A stretch of 8,537 nucleotides of DNA from contig JAISFT010000136.1 of NCBI GenBank assembly GCA_031263435.1, positions 1 to 8,537 of the forward strand, written 5' to 3'. The stretch is from Treponema sp. (GTDB lineage Bacteria > Spirochaetota > Spirochaetia > Treponematales > Breznakiellaceae). A program made the translations under genes and the position numbers. Below the pieces are notes generated by a model. It ran no database searches. It saw nothing but the letters and a program-made list of their open reading frames with translations, and had not been told where the DNA came from. Numbering within the stretch: the stretch's first letter is position 1; each line of letters starts with the position of its first letter. Shown here in pieces: positions 1 through 5,774 of the stretch.

Positions 1-3
1 GAG

Positions 4-33
4 GCTGTTCCAAAACTGAAGTTTTGGAACAGC
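4..33. repeat. Perfect palindrome, copy 1 of the TGTTCCAAAACT family
   Basis: The arms are GCTGTTCCAAAACT (4-17) and AGTTTTGGAACAGC (20-33), a perfect 14-bp inverted repeat around a GA spacer. The same core recurs at 81-117. There is no T-run after it, so it does not look like a classic terminator. It is probably one copy of a dispersed intergenic palindrome (REP-like). The 5-17 arm can also pair with 102-114. Confidence 0.85.
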
Positions 34-49
34 AACCTTAGATTTAATA

Positions 50-77
50 GAAAAAGCGGGCTTTAGACCGCTTTTTC
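50..77. terminator. Bidirectional intrinsic terminator-like hairpin
   Basis: GAAAAAGCGG (50-59) pairs perfectly with CCGCTTTTTC (68-77) around an eight-base loop. The A5 and T5 tracts on either side of a GCGG/CCGC core give a terminator shape on both strands. It lies upstream of the promoter at 139-167, so it probably ends transcription from a gene left of the window and does not act as a leader attenuator. Confidence 0.65.
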
Positions 78-80
78 GGA

Positions 81-117
81 AGCCTGTTCCAAAACTAACC
101 GAGTTTTGGAACAGGCT
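81..117. repeat. Perfect palindrome, copy 2 of the TGTTCCAAAACT family
   Basis: AGCCTGTTCCAAAACT (81-96) is the exact reverse complement of AGTTTTGGAACAGGCT (102-117), a 16-bp stem with a five-base loop AACCG. It shares the CTGTTCCAAAACT core with the palindrome at 4-33 but differs in loop and in the outer pairs, which stay complementary. That suggests the pairing itself is maintained. The two copies bracket the hairpin at 50-77. Confidence 0.85.
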
Positions 118-138
118 CATACAGTTTTGTAAATCCGA

Positions 139-167
139 TTGACAATAAGAAATTCCGGGGCTATTAT
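139..167 (+). promoter_or_regulatory. Sigma-70-type promoter of the UroD-like/GH2 operon
   Basis: A consensus -35 box TTGACA (139-144) is separated by exactly 17 bases from TATTAT (162-167), five of six matches to the -10 consensus. Transcription would begin near 174, giving a leader of about 30 bases. The Shine-Dalgarno sequence AAGGAG (191-196) sits eight bases before the ATG at 205. No operator-like repeat overlaps the boxes. Confidence 0.75.
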
Positions 168-204
168 TCATTCATAGGCTGAGCGTTCAAAAGGAGCTAC
201 CATA

Positions 205-1233
205 ATGATTTCCCGGGAACGGGTCCGTGCGGCGATGTCTTTCAAAAAACCCGATCGGATTCCGGTACAGTACTATTACTGTCCCGTGGGCTACTATGAG
301 CATGGGGATAAATTGAACGATCTCTACGCTTCCATGGAGGGGGACTTTGCCCCCTTTGTCAGGATGGAAGTTCCTGTTTTATCCCCTTCGGACTTCGATG
401 AATCGGGGAAGTATCACGCCTACAAAAAGGATGATTGGGGGGTGCTTTGGGAATTCCGTATCTTCGGTATCGCGGGGATACCCAGGGAGTTCCCCCTGGC
501 GGACGCCGGGAAAATAGAGACCTTTCATGCGCCCCCCGCGCCGGAGCCGTCCGATGACCTTGCCGGGGCCCGGGAAAAGACCCTGCGAAACCCCAGGGAT
601 ACTTACTACCGGCTTCAGGGCTGCGGGTCCCTTTTTGAGCGGATGATTGAACTCAGGCCCGAGTCCGACGTGTTATGCGATCTCATTTCTGATGAACCTT
701 ACATACACAGGCTTGCGGATATTATCATGAGGTATAACACCGCCCTGGTAAAAGAGGCTGTAGCGGCTGGGGCGGACGGCATAGGCTTTGGGGATGATTA
801 CGGTACCGAACGGGGCCTCATCATGAGCCCGGCTTTGTGGCGTTCCTTTTTTAAGCCCCGGCTGCGGGAACTTTTCCGGCCCGCGGTTGAAGCCGGTATG
901 GATGTGCATTTTCATTCCTGCGGATACGTGTGGGACCTGCTTCCCGATTTCGCGGAGATTGGGGTAACTTCAATCTGGCCCCAACTGCCCGCTTATGACA
1001 TGGAAAAGCTCGCGGAGCGCTGCCGGGACCTGGGCCTGGCGGCGGCTATTCATACGGACCGGGCCAGGACTATGACCTACGGAACTCCGGCGGACGTGCG
1101 GGACATGGTGCTTCGGGAATACGAAACTTTCAAACTCCGTGACGGCGGAGGGTGGTTTTATATTGAAGCGGATAACGGTTTTCCCTGGGCCAATTTGGAA
1201 GCCCTTGTAAATACTATAAAGGAAATACGGTAG
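205..1233 (+). CDS. UroD-fold (COG0407-type) protein, methyltransferase-like, not true HemE
   Basis: This 342-residue protein has the look of the uroporphyrinogen decarboxylase superfamily, which includes HemE and the corrinoid-related methyltransferases MtaA, MtbA and CmuA. Visible landmarks are the N-terminal RERVRAAMSFKKPDRIPV (4-21), a GFGDDYG strand end (194-200), the HFHSCG segment (235-240) and EADNGFPW (321-328). The arginine-rich substrate motif of genuine HemE near the N-terminus is absent, so heme synthesis is unlikely. H237-x-C239 resembles the start of the zinc site of MtaA/MtbA enzymes, but no cysteine lies near the C-terminus; the only later one is C273. No signal peptide, so cytoplasmic. 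The ATG at 205 is fixed by an AAGGAG eight bases upstream. It is the first gene of an operon with the GH2 gene, four bases away. No corrinoid protein is encoded in the window. Family membership is secure; reaction and substrate are not known. Confidence 0.85.
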   Translation: MISRERVRAAMSFKKPDRIPVQYYYCPVGYYEHGDKLNDLYASMEGDFAPFVRMEVPVLSPSDFDESGKYHAYKKDDWGVLWEFRIFGIAGIPREFPLADAGKIETFHAPPAPEPSDDLAGAREKTLRNPRDTYYRLQGCGSLFERMIELRPESDVLCDLISDEPYIHRLADIIMRYNTALVKEAVAAGADGIGFGDDYGTERGLIMSPALWRSFFKPRLRELFRPAVEAGMDVHFHSCGYVWDLLPDFAEIGVTSIWPQLPAYDMEKLAERCRDLGLAAAIHTDRARTMTYGTPADVRDMVLREYETFKLRDGGGWFYIEADNGFPWANLEALVNTIKEIR

Positions 1234-1237
1234 ACCT

Positions 1238-3571
1238 ATGGACAACATTATACACCAATCCCTGGACGGGACCTGGAAACTGGCGGTGATCCGTCAGGAG
1301 CATCTCAAAGAAATGAAACCGCCCGAAACTTACGAAGCGGTCGTTGGGGCGGGGGCGATAGACGGCGCGGTTCCGGGTAATTTTGAAATTGACCTGGAAC
1401 AGGCGGGGATCATCAAAGACCCTTTCTTCGGCGCCAACCTGCTTGATATGTTCCAATATGAAAACTGTCACATCTTCTACGCCCGTAAATTCAGCTACAC
1501 CCCTATGGCGGACACATCTCCTGAGTTTGTCTTTGAGGGTATTGATACTATCGCCGACATTTATCTTAACGGCCAATTTCTGGCCCATACGGAAAATATG
1601 TACATCACCCACCGGATTGGCGCGGCGGCTCTTAAAAACGGCGAAAATGAAATAGTGGTACATTTACTGCCGGTTTGTATTGAGGCCCGGAAAAACAAGG
1701 TGTCCGCCGGAAACAGGCACCTTAAATACAATTACGAATGTCTGCGCCTCAGAAAATCGCCGGCCATGTTCGGCTGGGACATCACCCCCCGGCTTGTGTC
1801 CGCAGGGATCTACCGTTCGGCGGGCATCTACCGGCGCCCGGCGGACAGTTTTAAGCAGATCTACCTTATGACCGTCACGGCCGACCGCCGGCGAAACAGC
1901 GCGGAAATGGAACTTTTCTTTGATGTCGAAATTGGTGACCGTCCGGTATCCGGGTACAGTATTTCTGTTGCCGGTAAATGTGGAGAGTCTGAATTTTCCT
2001 ATGAAGACCGGCTATGGTTCACCGCCGGCAAATGGCGCTTTACCCTTTCAGATATCAAGTTATGGTGGCCCAGGGGTTATGGTAACCAGAATCTCTACGA
2101 AGTAACCATGACATTAAAGCGGGCGGGTAAACCGGTAGACAGTTATACTGCTACGCTGGGGATACGCACGGTAAAGCTGATCCGCACAGGGACCACGGAT
2201 ATGTTTTTTAACGGCGATTTTCATTTTGAGGTCAACGGAAAGCGGGTTTTTATCCTTGGGACCAACTGGGTTCCGGTGGATTCCTATCACTCCCGGGATA
2301 AAAAACGAATTCCCGAAATCATGAAACTCCTTGAGGACATAGGCTGCAACGCGGTTCGATGCTGGGGAGGTAACATATATGAAGATCCCCTCTTTTACCG
2401 GTATTGTGACGAAATGGGGATCATGGTATGGCAGGATTTCGCCATGGCCTGCGGGATATACCCCATAGATCCGGAATTCGCGGCGGTGATTCGGGAAGAA
2501 GCGACACAGGTCGTCCGGGCCCTCAGGCAGCATCCCTCGATCATCCTCTGGTCCGGGGACAATGAGTGCGATCAGTTCATCGCCGGCGACGGTTACGGAA
2601 GGGACCCCAACTTTAACCGGATCACCCGGGAGCTGCTTCCCGACGTGGTAACCATGGAGGACCCTGCCCGGCCCTTCCTGCCCAGTTCCCCCTACATTGA
2701 CAGGGAAGCCGCGAAACTGCCCCAGGCATACCTCGCGGAGAACCACCTCTGGGGTCCCCGTGATTACTTCAAAAGCCAATTCTACAAGGGTTCTCTCTGC
2801 CACTTTGCCAGTGAAATGGGTTACCATGGATGTGTATCTGTAGAGTCTCTCAAAAAATTTATTTCCCCGGAGAAACTCTGGCCCTGGCAGAATAACGATG
2901 AGTGGCGGATCCATGCGGCTTCCCCGGAACTTGACGAGGGGGGGAGTTATCTGTACCGTATCGAGCTCATGGCAAAGCAGATCCGGGAATTATTTGGGGA
3001 TATACCGGATAATCTTGAGGATTTTGTTCTGGCAAGTCAGATATCCCAGGGGGAGGCAAAAAAATTTTTTGTGGAACTTTTCCGTACCGGTCAGCCGAAC
3101 CGTTCCGGTATTATCTGGTGGAATCTCATCGACGGCTGGCCTCAGTTCAGCGACGCGGTAGTGGATTACTACTTCGATAAAAAGCTTGCCTATTACTACC
3201 TGCGACAAAGCCAAAAACCTTTGATCCTCACCTTTACCGAACCCCGCGACTGGAAGTTGACCCTCACGGCGGTAAACAACTCGGGCCGCCGGCGGGAGTT
3301 CCGGTATAACGTGAAGGATTACGATACCCGAAAGACCCTCCTCTCCGGGACGGGTTCCTGTGAAGACGAGGGGGTATACGAATTGGATTCCCTCCCCTAC
3401 AGCCAGGGTGAGAAGAAGATATACCTCATGGAATGGGAAGATGTCTCCGGGGCTGCCGGGGAACTATCGGGGCGTAATCATTATCTTGCGGGTAATCCGC
3501 CTTTTGCCCTTTCCTATTACACCGCTTTTCTGCGGGAAATCTACGGAGAATATTTCAGCCGGAAAAATTGA
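1238..3571 (+). CDS. Glycoside hydrolase family 2, beta-mannosidase-like
   Basis: This 777-residue protein shows the GH2 order. An N-terminal sugar-binding jelly roll spans about 1-195 (LDGTWKLAV, 9-17). An Ig-like domain follows (about 200-315), then a TIM barrel (about 320-650) and a short C-terminal beta domain. The segment NAVRCWGGNIYEDPLFY (371-387), followed by MGIMVWQDFAMACG (393-406), is typical of beta-mannosidases. The presumed acid/base is E443 in WSGDNEC; the presumed nucleophile is E526 in ASEMG. The barrel end carries WWNLIDGWP (627-635). It is somewhat shorter than many bacterial beta-mannosidases. No signal peptide is visible, so it should act in the cytoplasm on imported oligosaccharides or glycosides. 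The start has no close Shine-Dalgarno sequence (AAAGGA lies 14 bases away), which suggests translational coupling with the upstream gene. Beta-mannoside is the best guess; another beta-linked substrate of the same subfamily cannot be excluded. Confidence 0.88.
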   Translation: MDNIIHQSLDGTWKLAVIRQEHLKEMKPPETYEAVVGAGAIDGAVPGNFEIDLEQAGIIKDPFFGANLLDMFQYENCHIFYARKFSYTPMADTSPEFVFEGIDTIADIYLNGQFLAHTENMYITHRIGAAALKNGENEIVVHLLPVCIEARKNKVSAGNRHLKYNYECLRLRKSPAMFGWDITPRLVSAGIYRSAGIYRRPADSFKQIYLMTVTADRRRNSAEMELFFDVEIGDRPVSGYSISVAGKCGESEFSYEDRLWFTAGKWRFTLSDIKLWWPRGYGNQNLYEVTMTLKRAGKPVDSYTATLGIRTVKLIRTGTTDMFFNGDFHFEVNGKRVFILGTNWVPVDSYHSRDKKRIPEIMKLLEDIGCNAVRCWGGNIYEDPLFYRYCDEMGIMVWQDFAMACGIYPIDPEFAAVIREEATQVVRALRQHPSIILWSGDNECDQFIAGDGYGRDPNFNRITRELLPDVVTMEDPARPFLPSSPYIDREAAKLPQAYLAENHLWGPRDYFKSQFYKGSLCHFASEMGYHGCVSVESLKKFISPEKLWPWQNNDEWRIHAASPELDEGGSYLYRIELMAKQIRELFGDIPDNLEDFVLASQISQGEAKKFFVELFRTGQPNRSGIIWWNLIDGWPQFSDAVVDYYFDKKLAYYYLRQSQKPLILTFTEPRDWKLTLTAVNNSGRRREFRYNVKDYDTRKTLLSGTGSCEDEGVYELDSLPYSQGEKKIYLMEWEDVSGAAGELSGRNHYLAGNPPFALSYYTAFLREIYGEYFSRKN

Positions 3572-3622
3572 CGGGCCGCCGTATAACTCAGCACAGGAGC
3601 GGTAGTTCATTTTAATCCTGGC

Positions 3623-3653
3623 AAAAAACATTAACAGTGCGCCGGGTACTGTT
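3623..3653 (-). terminator. Possible minus-strand terminator downstream of pfp
   Basis: Read on the minus strand, AACAGT (3653-3648) pairs with ACTGTT (3638-3633) across a nine-base loop and is followed, after AATG, by six Ts (3628-3623). It lies about 290 bases beyond the pfp stop, beyond the structured element, so a pfp transcript could include the whole element. The stem is short and AT-rich, so termination strength is doubtful. Confidence 0.35.
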
Positions 3654-3782
3654 TCGCGGCAGACCGCGCAAGGGATTGGAGGGGGGCCGTAAGGCCGCCA
3701 CGCCGCAGGCGGGGCCGGAGCGCGTAAGCGCGGAGCCTACAATCCGCCGCCTCCTGCGTCGGATTTCCGGCCGGGGCGCACT
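3636..3782. repeat. Multi-branched, GC-rich structured intergenic element
   Basis: This gene-free element folds into nested stems. The outer stem is AGTGCGCC (3636-3643) with GGCGCACT (3775-3782). Inside it lie CGCGG/CCGCG (3655-3659/3664-3668) and GGATTG/CAATCC (3673-3678/3740-3745). The latter closes three small hairpins: GGCC-GTAA-GGCC (3685-3696), CGCC-GCA-GGCG (3701-3711) and GCGC-GTAA-GCGC (3720-3731). Two of these loops are GNRA tetraloops, which argues for an RNA fold. From memory, the core around AAGGGATTG resembles a dispersed repeat seen in intergenic regions of several bacterial phyla; I cannot verify this here. It may be a repeat, a non-coding RNA, or a transcript-end structure shared by the converging GH2 and pfp transcripts. 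Positions 3572-3632 before it hold nothing recognisable apart from the A6 run. Confidence 0.6.
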
Positions 3783-3820
3783 CGGTAATGCGTCCATCCA
3801 TGGACGCTTGGGGTGCGCCC
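3774..3820. repeat. Two-tier imperfect palindrome
   Basis: GGGCGCAC (3774-3781) pairs with GTGCGCCC (3813-3820). Inside it, GCGTCCA (3790-3796) pairs with TGGACGC (3801-3807) around the loop TCCA. The outer left arm is the same sequence used to close the element at 3636-3782, so the two folds exclude each other. Confidence 0.7.
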
Positions 3821-3847
3821 ACAAAACCATGCACCGCATGGTTTTGT
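3821..3847. repeat. Perfect 12-bp hairpin
   Basis: ACAAAACCATGC (3821-3832) and GCATGGTTTTGT (3836-3847) are exact reverse complements around the three-base loop ACC. No T-run follows in either direction. It is one of a series of palindromes in the space between the convergent GH2 and pfp genes. Confidence 0.8.
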
Positions 3848-3861
3848 CCCGGAAAGCCCGG

Positions 3862-3902
3862 TCCGTGGGCCGTCCTGCCCTATGGGCAGGTTGGCCCACG
3901 GA
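3862..3902. repeat. Long hairpin, 10 bp plus 7 bp with an internal loop
   Basis: TCCGTGGGCC (3862-3871) pairs with GGCCCACGGA (3893-3902). After a two-by-two internal loop, CCTGCCC (3874-3880) pairs with GGGCAGG (3884-3890) around TAT. It ends about 40 bases from the pfp stop codon and would form in the 3' end of the pfp transcript. There is no U-run next to it, so it could protect the RNA end but is not a typical intrinsic terminator. Confidence 0.75.
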
Positions 3903-3943
3903 TGCGCCCATATTCTTATGCTGTTGGAATGTCAGCAGCAGTT

Positions 3944-5596
3944 TTAGTGTTCCAGCTTCAGTGTTTTTGTCGGCTGATCGCACACCTCGCCCGGGCCGAA
4001 GTATTGGATGGCGCCGGGGTAGAGGAAGCGGGTCTCCACCGCCCAGGTATCACGGGCCGCAGCAAAGGCCTTGAATGGTTTACCGTCCAGTTCCACCAGG
4101 GCTTTTTTGATAACCGGCTTTTTGGAGCCGTGGCGCTGTTCCATGTTCATCATCATGGTCAGGGGAACCCCGCCGGCTATCCATTGGTCCGCCGGGGCGG
4201 TAAGGTTCCGCACACTGGAGATGTAACCGGTAAGTCCCGACGCGATGAGCACAAAAGCGCCGAAACCCAGGGAATAGCAATAGTCGGCGTCAAAATTGGA
4301 GGGGAAGGCGCAGCGGCCCTCGTAGCCGAAGAAATGCCCCAGGGCGCTGAACTTTCCCTTGTAGCGGCCTTCGGCTTTCAGGGCGGCAAGCCGCTTCCCG
4401 GCCATTTCCAGGAGGAGCTTTTCCGTCTCGATACGGGAAACCTGGACATTGCCGTGGGGGTCCCTGTCCATGAGGAACTGTTCGGCGATGTCCGGCGGGA
4501 GGCTGCGGATGAGTTCATAAGAAGGGCCCGTCAGTTTGGCGTCAAGCCAGGCAAGCTGTTCCTGGAAGGAACGGAATTCGGCAAACGCCTTCGCGTCCTT
4601 TGCCATAACATCGTTGAGCTCCGCGATGAGGGCTTTCATCTCGGGGATGAATTCCACCAGGCCCTCGGGAATCAGGACTACGCCGAAGTTGTCGCCCTTT
4701 TCCGCCCGGCGGACTATGGAACCGCAGATCTGGTCTACAACCTGGCCCAGGGAGAGCTTCCCGGCTTCCACCTCTTCGGAGATGAGGCAGATGTTGGGCT
4801 GGGTTTGCAGCGCGCATTCCAGGGCGATATGGCTTGCGGAACGGCCCATGAGCTTGATGAAGTGCCAGTACTTCTTGGCGCTGTTCGCGTCCCGCCCTAT
4901 GTTTCCAATAAGCTCACTGTAGGTCTTAACCGCCGTGTCAAAGCCGAAGGATGTTTCGATGTACTCGTTTTTCAGGTCCCCGTCAATTGTTTTGGGACAG
5001 CCTATGACCTGGACGGCCGCGCCTTTTTCCAGGAAATATTCGGCCAGGAGCGCGGCGTTGGTATTGGAATCGTCCCCGCCTATGATGACCACCGCGTCCA
5101 GTTTGAGCGCCTGGGCGGCCGCCAAAGCCGCGGCGAACTGCTCCGGCGTTTCAATCTTGGTCCGCCCCGAGCCTATGATGTCGAAGCCCCCGGTATTCCG
5201 GTATTGGTCGATAATCTCATCGGTAAATTTCAGATATTTGTTGTCCATAAGCCCGCTGGGCCCCCCCAGGAAGCCGTACAGGACCGAAGCGGGGCTGCCC
5301 TTTTTAAGGCCGTCGTAAAGCCCCGCGATAACGTTATGCCCCCCCGGAGCCTGGCCGCCCGAAAGGATGACCCCCACCGTCAGGGGGCCTCTGATTCTAT
5401 CGTTCTTTCCGTTCCCGAAGACCGCTATAGGCTTTCCGTAGCTATGCTTGAATATGGCCTTAAGGTCCCCCTGATCGGCCGCCGATTCGGTGGGAGCCCC
5501 CAGTTCGACCGCGATCCCGGTTACCTCCCGGGAAAGGCTTGCGGGAAGTTTAGGCTGATACCGGTAACGGGCTTGTTGTAAAGCCGAAATATCCAT
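3944..5596 (-). CDS. pfp: Pyrophosphate--fructose-6-phosphate 1-phosphotransferase, long form
   Basis: PFP reversibly transfers phosphate from pyrophosphate to fructose 6-phosphate, replacing or complementing ATP-phosphofructokinase in cytoplasmic glycolysis and gluconeogenesis. At 550 residues this is the long form typical of spirochaetes and of the plant beta subunit. The signature residues are all present. [14 protein letters not shown] (75-88) forms the phosphate loop. GGDDSNTNA (173-181) carries D176, in place of the glycine of ATP enzymes. [10 protein letters not shown] (201-210) carries K202 and the catalytic D205, and MGRSASH (250-256) contacts the sugar phosphate. D176 and K202 together indicate pyrophosphate specificity. 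The ATG is supported by AAGGAG seven bases upstream (5604-5609 on the complementary strand). The gene is monocistronic or follows readthrough from the receptor operon, from which a hairpin terminator separates it. It converges on the GH2 operon across a 372-base structured gap. The identification is firm. Confidence 0.95.
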   Translation of the reverse strand: MDISALQQARYRYQPKLPASLSREVTGIAVELGAPTESAADQGDLKAIFKHSYGKPIAVFGNGKNDRIRGPLTVGVILSGGQAPGGHNVIAGLYDGLKKGSPASVLYGFLGGPSGLMDNKYLKFTDEIIDQYRNTGGFDIIGSGRTKIETPEQFAAALAAAQALKLDAVVIIGGDDSNTNAALLAEYFLEKGAAVQVIGCPKTIDGDLKNEYIETSFGFDTAVKTYSELIGNIGRDANSAKKYWHFIKLMGRSASHIALECALQTQPNICLISEEVEAGKLSLGQVVDQICGSIVRRAEKGDNFGVVLIPEGLVEFIPEMKALIAELNDVMAKDAKAFAEFRSFQEQLAWLDAKLTGPSYELIRSLPPDIAEQFLMDRDPHGNVQVSRIETEKLLLEMAGKRLAALKAEGRYKGKFSALGHFFGYEGRCAFPSNFDADYCYSLGFGAFVLIASGLTGYISSVRNLTAPADQWIAGGVPLTMMMNMEQRHGSKKPVIKKALVELDGKPFKAFAAARDTWAVETRFLYPGAIQYFGPGEVCDQPTKTLKLEH

Positions 5597-5626
5597 GTCA
5601 GGTCTCCTTCAAAAAATAATTGGTGT

Positions 5627-5654
5627 AACGTGAGGTTTTGAAAAACCTCATGTT
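5627..5654. repeat. 13-bp palindrome in the pfp leader
   Basis: AACGTGAGGTTTT (5627-5639) pairs with AAAACCTCATGTT (5642-5654) around a GA spacer, with one G-T wobble. It lies about 18 bases upstream of the pfp Shine-Dalgarno sequence. If the extended -10 at 5660-5668 is used, this would be the very 5' end of the pfp mRNA, where a stem-loop could stabilise the message. Its build (perfect arms, GA spacer) is like that of the palindrome at 4-33. Confidence 0.75.
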
Positions 5655-5659
5655 TTGAG

Positions 5660-5668
5660 ATGTTAGCA
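5660..5668 (-). promoter_or_regulatory. Possible extended -10 promoter for pfp
   Basis: On the minus strand the bases read TGCTAACAT, a TGn extension followed by a TAACAT -10 box. The position 17 bases upstream has only a weak -35 match (TAGCTT), which an extended -10 could tolerate. The start site would fall near 5653, at the edge of the leader palindrome. This is an inference from consensus only. Confidence 0.3.
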
Positions 5669-5715
5669 GATTTTACCGGTTTAAGCTATAGACCGCGTTG
5701 CTTCCACCAGGATAG

Positions 5716-5749
5716 AAAAATCCGATACCGCAGGGCTTGCCCTGCGGTA
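5716..5749 (-). terminator. Intrinsic terminator of the lipoprotein-receptor operon
   Basis: TACCGCAGGGC (5726-5736) and GCCCTGCGGTA (5739-5749) form a perfect 11-bp GC-rich stem with a two-base spacer. On the minus strand it is followed after five bases by five Ts (5720-5716). It begins about 25 bases after the receptor stop codon and separates that operon from pfp. The gap before the T-run is slightly longer than ideal. Confidence 0.6.
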
Positions 5750-5774
5750 GTTCATTGCACCGGCCCTGACTTCT

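Noticed and set aside
4..117. A CRISPR array, suggested by two similar palindromic units.
   Set aside because: There are only two units with unequal arms, no regular spacers, and a terminator hairpin between them.
205..1233. Annotation of the first gene as HemE (uroporphyrinogen decarboxylase of heme synthesis).
   Set aside because: The conserved N-terminal arginine-rich porphyrin-binding motif is missing, and the operon partner is a glycosidase, with no heme genes nearby.
3788..5581. A 597-codon open frame on the plus strand opposite pfp.
   Set aside because: It lies almost exactly antisense to a clearly identified PFP with all catalytic motifs, has no recognisable domain, and starts inside the hairpin region. 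Long antisense frames are expected opposite GC-rich codon usage.
3599..5756. The 13-mer GCGGTAGTTCATT shared by 3599-3611 and 5744-5756.
   Set aside because: By a rough calculation, a pair of identical 13-mers is expected about every second window of this size by chance, and the flanks do not extend the match.
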